Source of the DNA: Chrysophaeum taylorii
Lineage: Eukaryota; Sar; Pelagophyceae; Pelagomonadales; Pelagomonadaceae
Reading direction: 5' to 3'
Length of the DNA stretch: 64,000 bases
Assembly (NCBI GenBank): GCA_029834535.1
Contig: JAQMWT010000341.1
Span: 124,001 to 188,000, forward strand
Under the pieces are notes generated by a model that saw nothing but the letters and a program-made list of their open reading frames with translations, was not told where the DNA came from and did no database searches. Shown here in pieces: positions 55,701 to 64,000 of the stretch; the first letter of the stretch is position 1; each line of letters opens with the position of its first letter. The position numbers were made by a program, and so were the translations under genes.

Positions 55701-57372
55701 CGCCGCCGTGATGGGGTTGAGTTCTTCTCGCCAACTCGATCGTCTGACTGAGGGGGTCTCGAAATAAAGACGAGCCACCGTCGTCGTCGTCGTCCTCGTC
55801 GTCCCGGGGCCTCGCCGCCGCGTACGAATCGACGAGCGAGGCGAGGACGCCCGGGATGCGCGCGCGCGCGCCGTACGCCTTGGCGACCGCGCCTACCGAG
55901 AGCTTGTCGACGACGCCACAAGACTCGTCGTCCTCCAAGAGCCGGCGGCGCCAGCCTTGGAGGCTGCGGGGCGCGTTCAAATCGAGGTGGCCCATGCGCC
56001 AGCCGTCGCGCGCGCGACGTGGCGCGGCGGCGGCGATCCAGGCGCGCGGCTCGGCAGCTCGCGCCGGGTCGACGAAACTCAAGTTTATCCAGTGCGGAAC
56101 CTCGTAGTCGTACCGAATCTGCACGCGCCTCAAGGCATGCGGCCGCACCATGAAGATGGGCGCCGTGTGCAACGGCGGCACCGACAACGACACCATATCC
56201 ATGCCGATCCCGTTGTCCATCATGCGCTGCTTGGTAATTTGAGCGAGCTTGCCGTCGACGATGAAAACCCCGGCGCCCGCGCTCAGCAACACGATCGAGT
56301 TTCCCGTACGTTGGAGGTCTCGGTCCATGTAATGCTTGTCGAGCACGTTGAGCGCGAGGTTGATCGCCTCGAGCACGTTGCCTTCGGCCGCGCGCGCGAC
56401 GGCCAACCCGTACCCGCCTTCGCGCCGCGCGGCCGTCGATCGCCGAGTCGCGAGGGACCGCGCGAAGGACAAGAGCTCCCGCTTCAAGGCCGCCACCAGC
56501 GCGATCTCGTCGATGCGGGCCGCGTGCTCGTTCTCGAGCGCGACGCGGTACAGGTCGTCGTACGCGAGCTTGCCGTCGTCGCCCTCCTTCTCGAGCCGCG
56601 CGAAGAGCACGACGCTCAGCGAATGATTCACGTCGAGCTCCCGCCACCGCTTCAGTAGCGGCGCGGCGAATCCGTCCACGAGCCGCTCGACGTGCAACGC
56701 CTCGTCTTCCCCGCTTACCGGTTCCCACATCTCGTAGCTCATCTGCACGAGCCAGAAGATTCGCGTGCTCCGACTCCGGAATATGAACCGCGTCTTCTCC
56801 ACCAGCAAACCGCTCTCCACGAGCTCCCCGGTCCCCCCCCGCAACTCCCGCGCCGTCGCGCGCATGCCGTCGATGCTAAACGTCTTCCCCACGTACACCG
56901 CCTCGCCCACCACGTCGCTCTTGAACCGCCAGATGTCCGCGCGACTGATGAACTGATCCTTAAAGCTGAACTCGACGAACTCCGCCGCGAAACGCTTCTC
57001 CGGATCGGGCACCAGTCGCACCGTCGCGTCCACCCACGGCGCTACCCCGCGAGCCTCCGCGACCCGCTTCAGCAACGACACTTGCATTCGCTTCGACCAC
57101 AACATCGTCCCATCGAACAACTTGGCGCGAAGCACCAGCGGCCGGTTCTCTCCTCCTGCAGGGGCTGGGGCGGCGGCGTCTTCCCTCGCGAACTCCAACG
57201 ACACCACGTCCCCGTCCTTCACCTCAGGAAACCACTCTGGGCTCAGCAGCAACTCTTCCGACCTGAAGCTCTCGTCGTGAAGGTGGACTTTGCTGCACGC
57301 CGCCATACTCCCTCTGTAGTCGGTCGTCGTCCGAAGAAGATTAGAACCGACCCCCTCGTTCGTCATACTCAT
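52741..57372 (-). CDS. Iml1/DEPDC5 homologue (GATOR1/SEACIT subunit) without an evident DEP domain
   Basis: A 1543-aa single-exon protein. Iml1/DEPDC5 is the core of the GATOR1 complex, the GTPase activator that switches off TORC1 through RagA/B at the lysosome or vacuole. The N-terminus (KVHLHDESFRSEELLLSPEWFPEVKDGD) matches the family start, so translation may begin at the methionine at 57306 instead of 57372. The central hallmark is LEAINLALNVLDKHYMDRDLQRTGNSIVLLSAG (about 333-365), followed by VPPLHTAPIFMV and YEVPHWINLSFVD. A disordered region fills about 530-960. A SHEN-like block with ALSMGHRIQTFTY (about 1035) and a C-terminal domain with CYRFAIHWLLCSGWVVEEF and GLKLVQVPEYS (about 1220-1260) follow. 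The DEP domain normally between those two is not visible; only a Ser/Thr-rich linker of about 50 residues is present. Confidence 0.88.
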   Translation of the reverse strand: MSMTNEGVGSNLLRTTTDYRGSMAACSKVHLHDESFRSEELLLSPEWFPEVKDGDVVSLEFAREDAAAPAPAGGENRPLVLRAKLFDGTMLWSKRMQVSLLKRVAEARGVAPWVDATVRLVPDPEKRFAAEFVEFSFKDQFISRADIWRFKSDVVGEAVYVGKTFSIDGMRATARELRGGTGELVESGLLVEKTRFIFRSRSTRIFWLVQMSYEMWEPVSGEDEALHVERLVDGFAAPLLKRWRELDVNHSLSVVLFARLEKEGDDGKLAYDDLYRVALENEHAARIDEIALVAALKRELLSFARSLATRRSTAARREGGYGLAVARAAEGNVLEAINLALNVLDKHYMDRDLQRTGNSIVLLSAGAGVFIVDGKLAQITKQRMMDNGIGMDMVSLSVPPLHTAPIFMVRPHALRRVQIRYDYEVPHWINLSFVDPARAAEPRAWIAAAAPRRARDGWRMGHLDLNAPRSLQGWRRRLLEDDESCGVVDKLSVGAVAKAYGARARIPGVLASLVDSYAAARPRDDEDDDDDGGSSLFRDPLSQTIELARRTQPHHGGDGVSRPLVEDLANSLSVSVSSSGGVWQPSIHIGSLTSRDAREDPIHWYDIGGFASDGSRHRQPSPDPHHHHHHHHQGAGARPRASSPVAEGDDEEEDLEANLPYDYHASLTVSSPDFRFGPSFGAAAIKAAAAGYQQQQQQQQRASRRDEEADGKVGLASATTTTTTTTTTTKNLARDTVVADMAAAAATTTTTTEPVWFRKEKRRPPCRAAGLPLEEQFDAHDEAVYENEAAAAAGEPLARRATFVGAAASGVRTDAPAPSTTTTTTKALTTRPKEPPSSTGHLREFFTNQAVPRGQPPKRGHSGVHDAVLRQTGAAKKKEEQPAGDSAPNYRRFINPFRREDEEEVLRQRSHNRRRWSHVFPQGEEEFRSTHGSVAGPNWKSLTTPAILPLETDYLPDDFGTSAFKESNHGVLMEDTDSWLMNEMVAQRIGGDYQIFNFVEEESQQRRGAGGRHYPSPGKQALLAMARRARAKGNKLLYALSMGHRIQTFTYNALQKGVEVRLFRSQNDNSNVQNYYAYAYSLWVSNDDGASSSSNIRGTYVAKAQTFVKYPSPETNWNLLDEVIRGFLPPAKSLDHVKFRRVLFAVVPEQREDFLVRFRKFEEFLNSKRPKKHRARLDATSTSSTTSTTVDGKQHLEISLDKSSSRWRDQWLALECDAVVDATRCYRFAIHWLLCSGWVVEEFLGLLCRKAKQIGLKLVQVPEYSLRLDIHPFIAHSLAVRLEAPRLREIFESALARKLGCVLDSVAACDMDARRGRGAPPHHADRLATDVVAADKQPHLGGGAGGDSPKLSVLRQYLHRSGCAFLRVHSDGVVTWIRNRLRNPYASFKIRPHDGYDQDVLRNIRAYVRTLRLVDGLFSRVFYPILTAARPETTSIVELVTDFLHESSSSSPVVVEKGGGGDNSVRTPSSLSAASTQATPPLRRSSSKGFDFFPGGGGGGGGPSRTMSPSPGSDDPPGAAAAAGVIVSEDERGSPASSSSHHR

Positions 57373-58212
57373 GAAATAACTAACTAACTAACTTCAGACC
57401 TCTCCCGAGCATGGGAGCCAGGCCGGACCGACAGGAGCCAGTCCGGAATCACGGGCCTGTAGACGAGGAGCGCCGAAAGGTCGGTCGGCGGAGAGTGACC
57501 ATAAAGCTTGTCGCAACGCGACGAGGAGAACGCGATGTGACTGACAACCAACTCGCCGATAACCTTCCGTCTTCGCCCCCCGGCCATACCCCGTCCCACT
57601 GCGAGCGTTCCGGCTGCCAACCGGCCCGCCCGGGAGGCGAATAGGTGCCAACCTCCGCCGGGAGGGCGGATGCCCTCGCATGAAATGCTCATTACTTACC
57701 CTCCTCGGGCTTTTTAAGCGACCGACTGACGCCCTATTCGTAATAATAATGTTCCTCTCCGCCGCCCCCAAAGGGCGATGTGTGTTGTTGTTGTTGTTGC
57801 GCGCCAGGTTTATGCAAAACAAGTTTGGAAACAAGCAAGAAGCAAGGCCCGCATGTGTCGTAGATGTGTTCGCAGAAATTATGGTGCGCAGGTTGTCGGA
57901 GGTGCCGTCGTCTTTATCAACCACGCGAGAGTGTGTTGTCGAAGGAAGCTCAAAAAACATGAGCAGGCAACGAGTTTGCGACGAAATTGTCAACTGGTCG
58001 GTCGATGCGGTGCGGTGCTACCTGGCAGAGCATAAGACAAAAGCATGCCTGATCTGCTGCTGCTGCTGCTGCTGAGTGCCAATGATGACGACGACGATGA
58101 TGCTCCCGGCTTTGGCCGCGGCGCGATCGCCTCGCTGTTCTTCGAAAAAGAATAAGAGCGAACGGGGCGTTGATTCATGGCTCCGGAGAAGGCGGGAGGC
58201 GCGGAGGTGTGG
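57373..58212. other. Intergenic, nothing recognised
   Basis: About 840 bp with a TAAC run (57379-57392) and a CTG run (58059-58075), otherwise unremarkable moderate-GC sequence. Short open frames on both strands lack recognisable domains. It should contain the Iml1 promoter and the 3' end of the PDZ gene. Confidence 0.45.
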
Positions 58213-60040
58213 TCAAGCGTTGATCATTTTGTAGGGTATCTGGATTGTAATAAAGACATGGGCGATGACGCGGAGCGTTTTGTGCTGCTCGGGTCCGGCG
58301 TCGCGGATCGGGCGGTCGTCGGAATCGACGACGGCAAAACCGACGCACGTCTCCAACAGGCCAAGGGCGCGGAAGGCGACGTTGTGGTTCCGAACTTCGG
58401 CGACCTCGAGACGGTCGTAGGGTGTCGCGTTGGTCCACGCCTGGGGCGCAAAGAGATCGACGAAACAGCTCTCCCCGAGGAGCGAAGAGACGCGGCGCGT
58501 GAAGAGCCGCAGCAGCGCTCTGTAGGAAATATTGTACGTCGAACGGAACGCCGTGTTTGGCCGCGAGTCTTCGAAGACGCGCTTCAGCACCGCCGTCTCC
58601 TTTGCGCCCAGAAAATTGTTCACGACGTGAAATCCCGGGATCTCGCACGCGTCGCGGGCGAGCGTCGGTCGCACCACCGAGGGACGCCACGCGGCGAGGA
58701 GCGTAGCGATACTCCGGGACATCTTTGTCAGCGCGTCGCCCGTGATTCGCTCGCACCGCGCGTTCGGGTTGAGGGGGGCGAGCAGCGGGACTAACGCGTT
58801 CCGAAGACCTTCGCTGCTCGTCGCCTGGCCCTCGACGTAGTCCTCGTCGCGAGACTTTTTCTTTGACTGCGACGCCTGCTGCGCGGCGAACATCGTCGCG
58901 CCGTCCCCTCTCGCCGTGCCGTCCCCGTAGTTCCACGACGCATTCATCGTCGCGTTCGCGGCCTGCTTGATGGCGGCGGCCACGTCGGACGACGACGCCC
59001 CCGAGGAAGGCCACCGCGCCTCGTCCCCGTCGAGCTTGCCGACTGGCGCGAGCGACTCGACTATCGAGGCCGCCGGATACGCGGGCCAGGCGGCGTATGC
59101 GCCGCCCTGCGAGCCCGCCTGCGCGGCAGCGAGATGATGCTGCTGTTGGTGGGGCGGTACGAGGGGCGCGTGCGCGCGGTGCGGGAAGCCGATCGACGCG
59201 GGCTGCGCTTGCGACGGCGCCGCCGACGCCTGCTGCGTCGTCGTCGGCGGGTGATGATGCTGCTGCTGCTGCTGGGTCTGCATCTGCTGGCTGAACTGCT
59301 GGTGTTGCTGCTGCTGCTGGAGGAGGAACTGCTGGAACTGCTGCATTTGGAGCTGCTGGAGCTGCTGGAGTTGTTGCTGCACGCGATCCTGGTCGGCCCG
59401 TACCCCGGGCTGCTGTTGTTGCCGGAGCTGGTCGGCTTGCGCGCCGAACACGGCGCCCAAGGGGCTCGAGACGTCGCCTGAAAGACGACAAAAAATCAAC
59501 GACGCGATCACCACGCTTCTTGCCCTCGAGACTCGACTCACTTTGGAGCTGGCCGGGGGGCTGGCGCGCGGGGTCCCGCCTCATCGTGAGGGTGACGGGC
59601 CGACGCTCGGTCGCGCGCTTGAGATCGTTGAGGCTCGAGGCGGCGTCGAGGCCGTTGATCGCGACCACTTCGTCCCCGACGTCGACCCCCGAGAGCTGCG
59701 CTTGCGACTGGGGCATGACCTCGACGACGCACCACGCGTTCCCTTCGCGGATTAACCGAAAACCCAGCGGTCCTTTGCTCGCGATGCAAGCGACATACTG
59801 GAACGGCTTGGTGTCCGACGTCTGCGAGCCCCTGCCCCAGGATATGATGTACGGCGAGGGCTCGGGATCGATCATTTCGTACGGTGCGCTTCGAAAATAC
59901 TCTCGTGCCGCACGGAGTGCTTCCTCTGCGTCGAATTCTTCCGCCGTCGACACCATCCTCTCTTCCTGAGCCCCCTCGGCCGGGGGGGGCGCCAACCCGA
60001 CCGAGTCGACGTCCATCGCATCGCTCCGCGCCACCGACAT
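58213..60040 (-). CDS. PDZ-domain protein with Gln-rich centre and unknown C-terminal domain
   Basis: Inferred exons are 60040-59542 and 59477-58213, joined by a 64-nt intron with a strong GTGAGT donor and TCTTTCAG acceptor; the phase is kept and the product is 587 aa. Residues about 80-160 are a PDZ-like domain (GPLGFRLIREGNAWCVVEV, then GVDVGDEVVAINGLDA), which binds C-terminal peptides. Residues about 180-300 are Gln/His-rich (QQLQQLQQLQMQQFQQ type) and partly coiled. The last 200 residues contain IPGFHVVNNFLGAKETAVLKRVFED, then YNISYRALLRLFTRRVSSLLGE and AEVRNHNVAFRALGLLETCVGFAVV. The opening strand-helix resembles the start of 2-oxoglutarate oxygenase folds, but no HxD...H metal site is visible, so I give no function. 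A further short intron near the 3' end cannot be excluded. Confidence 0.7.
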
Positions 60041-61036
60041 CCTACAGCTATGTTGGGGCTCTTCGTCAACAGTTCAGCAGCACCACATCCCCACTGCAAC
60101 CAAAGAAAAGTTCGCTTCTGGCGTATAGGGTCGAGGCCGAGAGGGGAGGGGGGCGTCAAAGGGGGGGGGGGAGTGTCGAGGGGGTGAATAAGAACTATCG
60201 TAATTGGCCCCGCCGTCCCAAACAGGCGGCCGTTCCAGCGCCCGAAAACAGAATATCAAACCCAACAAACCAGACGATAATTTTTGACCCCAGAAAACCA
60301 AACCCAACCAAAAACAAGGCGAACGCAACCAACCTGAGCGAACCAACCAATCCAACCATTAAACCAACCAGAACCACCACACCCCCCCCCGCGTTCTCGG
60401 TCGCGTCGTCTCTCGGTCGCGTCGTCTTCTGGAGCATGCAAGACGCGCACGCCACTCCTTCATAGCGACGCGCAGCGTTGCGGCGAAATAGTGTCTTGGT
60501 GTGAAGCATACGAACACGGTTTGAGTTGATTTCCTTCTCCCAGTCGGACGGCGGCATGGCGACGGCAGGTGCTCTGGCAGCCGCCCTGGAACAAGGACCC
60601 AATCAAGGGTTTCGCATATCGCATCCACGGCGCAGCGGCTTCAGCCGGAGCCGCCGACGCTGTTGTCGTCGCTGGTGCCGATGCTGGTGCTGGCACTTGC
60701 GGCGGCGGCGGCGGCGGCGCAGGCTCTGTCTGGCTTTTATAGGAATTCCTCGACGGCGGCACGAAATCAAACCAACCAAAAAAGCGTGCGTCGGCGAAGA
60801 GAAAGAATCGAACTAGACGAATTAGGAGAAGCGTCGCGTCATGATGCTTATCCGACCAACTGCCCGCGAAGAAAGCTCAAACACAAAAACCAAATCTTTG
60901 ACAAAAAACAAAGACTTTGTTTTTTCTTTCTTCTTTCAAATTCAATGGAAACCTGGCTCGGCCTGTAGCGGTAAGGAGAGTAGAGGAGAGTCGGGCTATG
61001 CAGAGTGTTGGTAAACGCAGTAAACACCACAAATGT
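60041..61036. other. Intergenic, low-complexity, no convincing gene
   Basis: This holds the PDZ gene promoter side, a stretch rich in AACCAACC/CCCAACC words (60260-60370), a G run (60161-60170) and a GCGGCG run (60699-60719). Plus-strand frames at 60526-60816 and 60663-60968 and a minus-strand Pro-rich frame at 60460-60762 overlap one another; none has a domain or clear coding bias. A small gene is possible but unsupported. Confidence 0.4.
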
Positions 61037-61310
61037 GTGTCAACAGGGTCGGATAAGAAAGTTCGTACGAGCCGTTAACTATGTTTCAGTTTGTACTAAG
61101 ACATACTCAACGGATCGCTGAGCTATGTTCATTTGTACTCAAGTAGTATGTGCCGCCACGCCGCGAGATCGTCGCGATGGAACTAGTCCCCATAGTGAAG
61201 TCGGCATCCTTTCGTCCCCTCACGCAAAAAAAGGAAAAAGCCCACGCGTTGTAGGACCCGTCGTTGCGGCGCGGGTTAGTCTCGTTTTCTTATCCGACCC
61301 TAGTGTCAAC
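61037..61310. mobile_element. hAT-like MITE with terminal inverted repeats and 8-bp target duplication
   Basis: Inverted 16-bp ends AGGGTCGGATAAGAAA (61045-61060) and TTTCTTATCCGACCCT (61286-61301) enclose about 225 bp of non-coding DNA. The octamer GTGTCAAC flanks both sides (61037-61044 and 61303-61310, with one extra A on the right). An end beginning CAGGG and an 8-bp duplication fit the hAT superfamily. No transposase is present, so it is non-autonomous. Confidence 0.75.
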
Positions 61311-61439
61311 GGACCATGTATACCGGCACATCATATCGTACCGGATTAAAATTTATATTTTACACTAACCCTCTTCGATTCAACGACTTTCCTACCACTC
61401 TCGGACCTCGCATCACGACGATGCACCTCGTCTAAAAGA

Positions 61440-61722
61440 GGCCGGCAAGGCGGCGGCGCCCAGAAGGATGACGCGCAGCCGGCACCGAGCGTGACGTGGT
61501 CGGCGATTTCGGGTGGTCAGCGCGCTCGCCACAGCTCCCGCCGAGCAGGACGCCGTGCAGCATCGTGCAGCCTTCCCCCACAACCGTCGTCGTCTCGCTG
61601 ATGACGACGGCCGTCGCGTAGTCCATCATGATAATACTCCCGCCAAGCACGGCGCCAGGATGATGGACGTCGATGTCCCAGAGGAGGTCGAGCACGCGGT
61701 CCTGGATAGCCAGGTCCCGTCG
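61440..61722 (-). pseudogene. Serine O-acetyltransferase (CysE-type) relic
   Basis: The minus strand encodes RRDLAIQDRVLDLLWDIDVHHPGA followed by MMDYATAVVISETTTVVGEG and TMLHGVLLGGS. This is the left-handed beta-helix core of serine acetyltransferases, which make O-acetylserine for cysteine synthesis (family pattern DIHPAA, DHATGVVIGET, LHGVTLGGT). After GERADHP the frame breaks; the continuation IADHVTLGAG appears one frame away near 61500, and a third frame is needed beyond that. The family GET motif reads SET here. No N-terminal helical domain is found upstream, where the sequence abuts an AG acceptor-like site (61723-61725) and then the TMTC-like gene. A truncated pseudogene is most likely; an exon of a spliced gene is less likely given two frame changes. 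Confidence 0.65.
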
Positions 61723-61823
61723 CTGTCAACAAAGGACGCAAGCATCGCGTCCCAGGCAGAGGCCGTCGTCACGTCACGCGCGCCGAAGCCGAAGACTTTG
61801 GTTTTGGGTATTGGTTTGCTTAC

Positions 61824-63521
61824 TTAATAGATGAGGGTCGCGTCGAACCGGCCGCGGAAGCCGGCGTGGCGCCACCCCTCGAACCCGCGGAGGTTGGCGG
61901 CAACGGCCGCGCGGTGCTCGTCGCGGTACGAGAGGTCGAGCGCGCGGTGGAAGGCCGCGGCTTGGGCGTCGCGGAGCTCGGGGTGCCGGAGGTCGCAGAC
62001 GGCGGCGTTGTTGTGCGCCATGGCACTGTCGGGGTACTCGTGCTTGGCGCGGTAAAAGAGGGCGCACCCGTCGTCCGTCTGGCCGAGGAGTACGAGGATT
62101 TTGCCGCGAAAAACCAGCACTTTCGGATTGGGGGCGAGGTCCATGAGCTCGATGGTATGGAGCGCGCGTTTGAAAAAGTCGCGGGGGTCGATGATGCGTT
62201 CGTCCAAAGGAGTTCCTCCTCCTTGTTGTTGTTGTTGTGGTTGACCCTCGCGGAGGAGGACCTCGGCGTAGGTGTCGAGGACGCGCCAGTCGTGGGGATC
62301 GAGGGTCAGGGCGTGCGCGAGGAGGGAATGGTCGTTGCGCCACACGCGGACCTGGGCGGCCGTGAGTTGGGCCTCGGTCGCGAGCGCGACGAGTGCCGCC
62401 CCCATCGCAGCGCGCCGCGCCCAGCGTCCCGTCGCCCACTTGGTCCACAAGACGGCGATCGCGGGCGCGAGGCCCAAAAACGGGAGATAGCAGTAGCGGT
62501 CGCCCCCTTTCTGGATCATGCCGTGCTGCACAAAGCCGCACGAGGGGAGAAAGCTTGCCGCAACATGGAGCCACACCGCCAAGGCCGCCCCCCCGTCGCG
62601 CGACCAAGCCGCGAGGGCCCCGAGCGCCGAGACGAGGGTCGCGGCGGCGCTGAGGAGCGTCTCTGTCGGGTCGAGCGGGAGGCGGAGCATGTAGTGCGGG
62701 CTGAGTCGGGCGGGCCACGAGATCTTTCCGAGGCAGAACCACAAGCTCACCAAGCCCTTGACGACCCTCTGCGGCCCCACAAGCTGCACGACGTCGGCGT
62801 GTGGATCGTGGCCGAGTGCGTTCGCGCGGAGCGTAACGGGGACGGCGATGGCGGCGACGCACGCGTACGGCGCGACGTGGCGAGAGGCAACGAGAGGTTT
62901 TCTCACCCCCAGCACGATGTCCAACGCGGCAATTGATGCGACCGCCGGTATCGCGACTGCCTTGGTGCCGACGGCGAGCGCGTAGAGCACTGGCCCCGCG
63001 TACCGGGCTCGCGACGCTTCCCGGCCCGCGATTTCGGCCTCGACGAGCGCAAGATGCGTCCGCAACATGAGGACCACGAAGAGCGTCGCGAGCGTGTAGG
63101 GCTGAGCTGACATCCACCCGACGACCTCGGCGTGCGCCGGGTGCGCGGCCCACAAGCTCGCCGCCAAGAGGCCCGCCTCGGCGTCGCCAACGAGCGACGA
63201 CGCTCCCAGGAATACATGCAGACTGCAAACCCAATGCAGCCCGAGCGACGCAAGCCGGTGCGCGTGCGCCGCCACATAACCCCGTCCTCGCTGAACGGCC
63301 GCCTTGAGGAGCCACCCAAGCGGTTCGTAGACGTTGACGCGAGTTTCGCGGAACATCTGCGCCACCGACGCCCAGCTAAGCGTGCGGACGAGTTCGTTCT
63401 CCACGAAGTTCGCTCGGTCGTCCCACTCACCGCACACTTCGTTCCACTCACCGCTGAGCAGCAACGGCCAGTACGCCGCGCCGACCAGCACCGTCAGAAA
63501 CACAACGCCAAACACCTTCAT
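61824..63521 (-). CDS. TMTC-like membrane O-mannosyltransferase (GT-C) with TPR tail
   Basis: A 565-aa single-exon protein. It starts with a signal-anchor helix (MKVFGVVFLTVLVGAAYWPLLL), then the acidic luminal motif EWDDRANFVENE (about 31-42), equivalent to the DD motif of GT-C glycosyltransferases of the TMTC/PMT group. About nine more hydrophobic segments follow, including YTLATLFVVLMLRTHLAL and VAPYACVAAIAVPVTL. The family-like KGGDRYCYLPFLGLAPAIAVLW segment lies near 345-365. After the last membrane helix, residues about 420-560 contain helical repeats that look like degenerate TPRs (DWRVLDTYAEVLLREG; KVLVFRGKILVLLGQ; AMAHNNAAVCDLRHPE). TMTC proteins transfer O-mannose to cadherin-type domains in the animal ER; the acceptor here is unknown. 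A Gln-run (QPQQQQQGGG) interrupts the tail. Confidence 0.75.
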   Translation of the reverse strand: MKVFGVVFLTVLVGAAYWPLLLSGEWNEVCGEWDDRANFVENELVRTLSWASVAQMFRETRVNVYEPLGWLLKAAVQRGRGYVAAHAHRLASLGLHWVCSLHVFLGASSLVGDAEAGLLAASLWAAHPAHAEVVGWMSAQPYTLATLFVVLMLRTHLALVEAEIAGREASRARYAGPVLYALAVGTKAVAIPAVASIAALDIVLGVRKPLVASRHVAPYACVAAIAVPVTLRANALGHDPHADVVQLVGPQRVVKGLVSLWFCLGKISWPARLSPHYMLRLPLDPTETLLSAAATLVSALGALAAWSRDGGAALAVWLHVAASFLPSCGFVQHGMIQKGGDRYCYLPFLGLAPAIAVLWTKWATGRWARRAAMGAALVALATEAQLTAAQVRVWRNDHSLLAHALTLDPHDWRVLDTYAEVLLREGQPQQQQQGGGTPLDERIIDPRDFFKRALHTIELMDLAPNPKVLVFRGKILVLLGQTDDGCALFYRAKHEYPDSAMAHNNAAVCDLRHPELRDAQAAAFHRALDLSYRDEHRAAVAANLRGFEGWRHAGFRGRFDATLIY

Positions 63522-64000
63522 CCGAACATCGGAAGAAAAAAGACTGGCAAGAGGGGGTGGGGGACGTGCAGGGGCTTAAGGGTTTTAGTGCGTCGAGTGG
63601 TGACGAAAGAAGCACGGCGGTTCTAGAGGTGGACTGTTAAGAGGGGGGGGGTGCGCGCTCTAGGTTTTTGACGAAATTTTTAAGGTCGAGTGCTCAGAGG
63701 CCTTCTCCGGATCTACCTGATTGCACATCTCATTTCTGCTACTTAATGGCTTGCTGTCACAGCCTGACACAGGCGCCCCGTGAATTTCAGGGTAACGCCG
63801 GCCGCCAGGGGCCACCCGTTTTTTAACGCGCGCTACAAGAGGCACGGGCGTTGAGGGGGCTTTGGGTTGGGCGGAGACGTGAGAGATGCCGTAAAGGCGA
63901 AGGTATCCCGCTCAGGGTTAGGGGTAAAGACGTGAGGTGTGCCTGAAAGGCGGGCCCTAGTAGGGGCTAAGCCATTGCGAAACTTGTGGCCTTTCTCTTT
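63522..64000. other. Window-end region, possible retroelement 3' sequence
   Basis: Upstream of the TMTC-like gene. The stretch GGACTGTTAAGAGGGGGG (near 63630) and the later GTGTGCCTGAAAGGCGGGCCCTAGT (about 63938-63962, with short gaps) resemble, in the same order, words in the 3' part of the retroelement at 12505-12620. This could be another, older insertion running off the window. No gene was found. Confidence 0.35.

Noticed and set aside
60526-60968. Possible small gene with hydrophobic Ala/Leu N-terminus
   Set aside because: Overlapping frames, a repeat-derived composition and no recognisable domain; kept as intergenic.

Overview
The window is nuclear DNA from a eukaryote, most likely a photosynthetic stramenopile (heterokont alga), perhaps a pelagophyte. 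Four things point that way. A bacterial-type ribosomal protein L17 carries a bipartite N-terminus with a GFVP motif at the predicted signal-peptide junction, as in plastid proteins of red-lineage secondary algae. An ankyrin-like protein is built from GCPW repeats. The genes are very GC-rich, with long Asp, Ser, Gln and Ala runs. Introns are rare and tiny: those inferred here are 37, 44, 54, 55, 64 and 97 nt. The species assignment is inference; no tRNA, rRNA or CRISPR array was found.

Layout. Positions 1-4000 hold the end of a C2-domain gene, CTP synthase (minus) and plastid L17 (plus). Positions 4000-16200 are a lower-GC, repeat-rich block. It holds gene-free DNA, a 44-bp palindrome, one unrecognised 267-aa ORF, a decayed APE-type LINE, and a Helitron-derived repeat into which a restriction-endonuclease-type retroelement has inserted twice at one TGTC microsatellite. 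Positions 16250-57400 are a dense block. In order it holds a GCPW-repeat protein, a 4997-aa HECT ubiquitin ligase, a Bet1-like SNARE, a PI31-like proteasome regulator, an ER-type ankyrin protein, a phosphopantothenate-cysteine ligase fused to an esterase/lipase, Nop53, Rrp46, a UPF0014-ABC transporter fusion, a giant trehalose-phosphate-synthase-like protein, an F-box-like protein and an Iml1/DEPDC5 homologue. From 57400 to the end lie a PDZ/Q-rich gene, a hAT-like MITE, a serine acetyltransferase relic and a TMTC-like glycosyltransferase.

The genes are mostly unrelated housekeeping and regulatory functions, not a pathway cluster. Loose themes are protein turnover (HECT ligase, PI31, F-box), ribosome and RNA biogenesis (Nop53, Rrp46, plastid L17), nutrient and sugar signalling (Iml1, TPS-like) and the secretory pathway (Bet1, NDEL protein, TMTC).

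The most notable observations are the retroelement targeting of a TGTC microsatellite inside a Helitron, three Helitron-derived copies with two in inverted orientation around a 27-kb block, the ligase-hydrolase fusion, an Iml1 homologue with no visible DEP domain, a TPS-TPP protein that has lost catalytic residues and gained a tail of about 1200 residues, and extremely short spacers between divergent genes.
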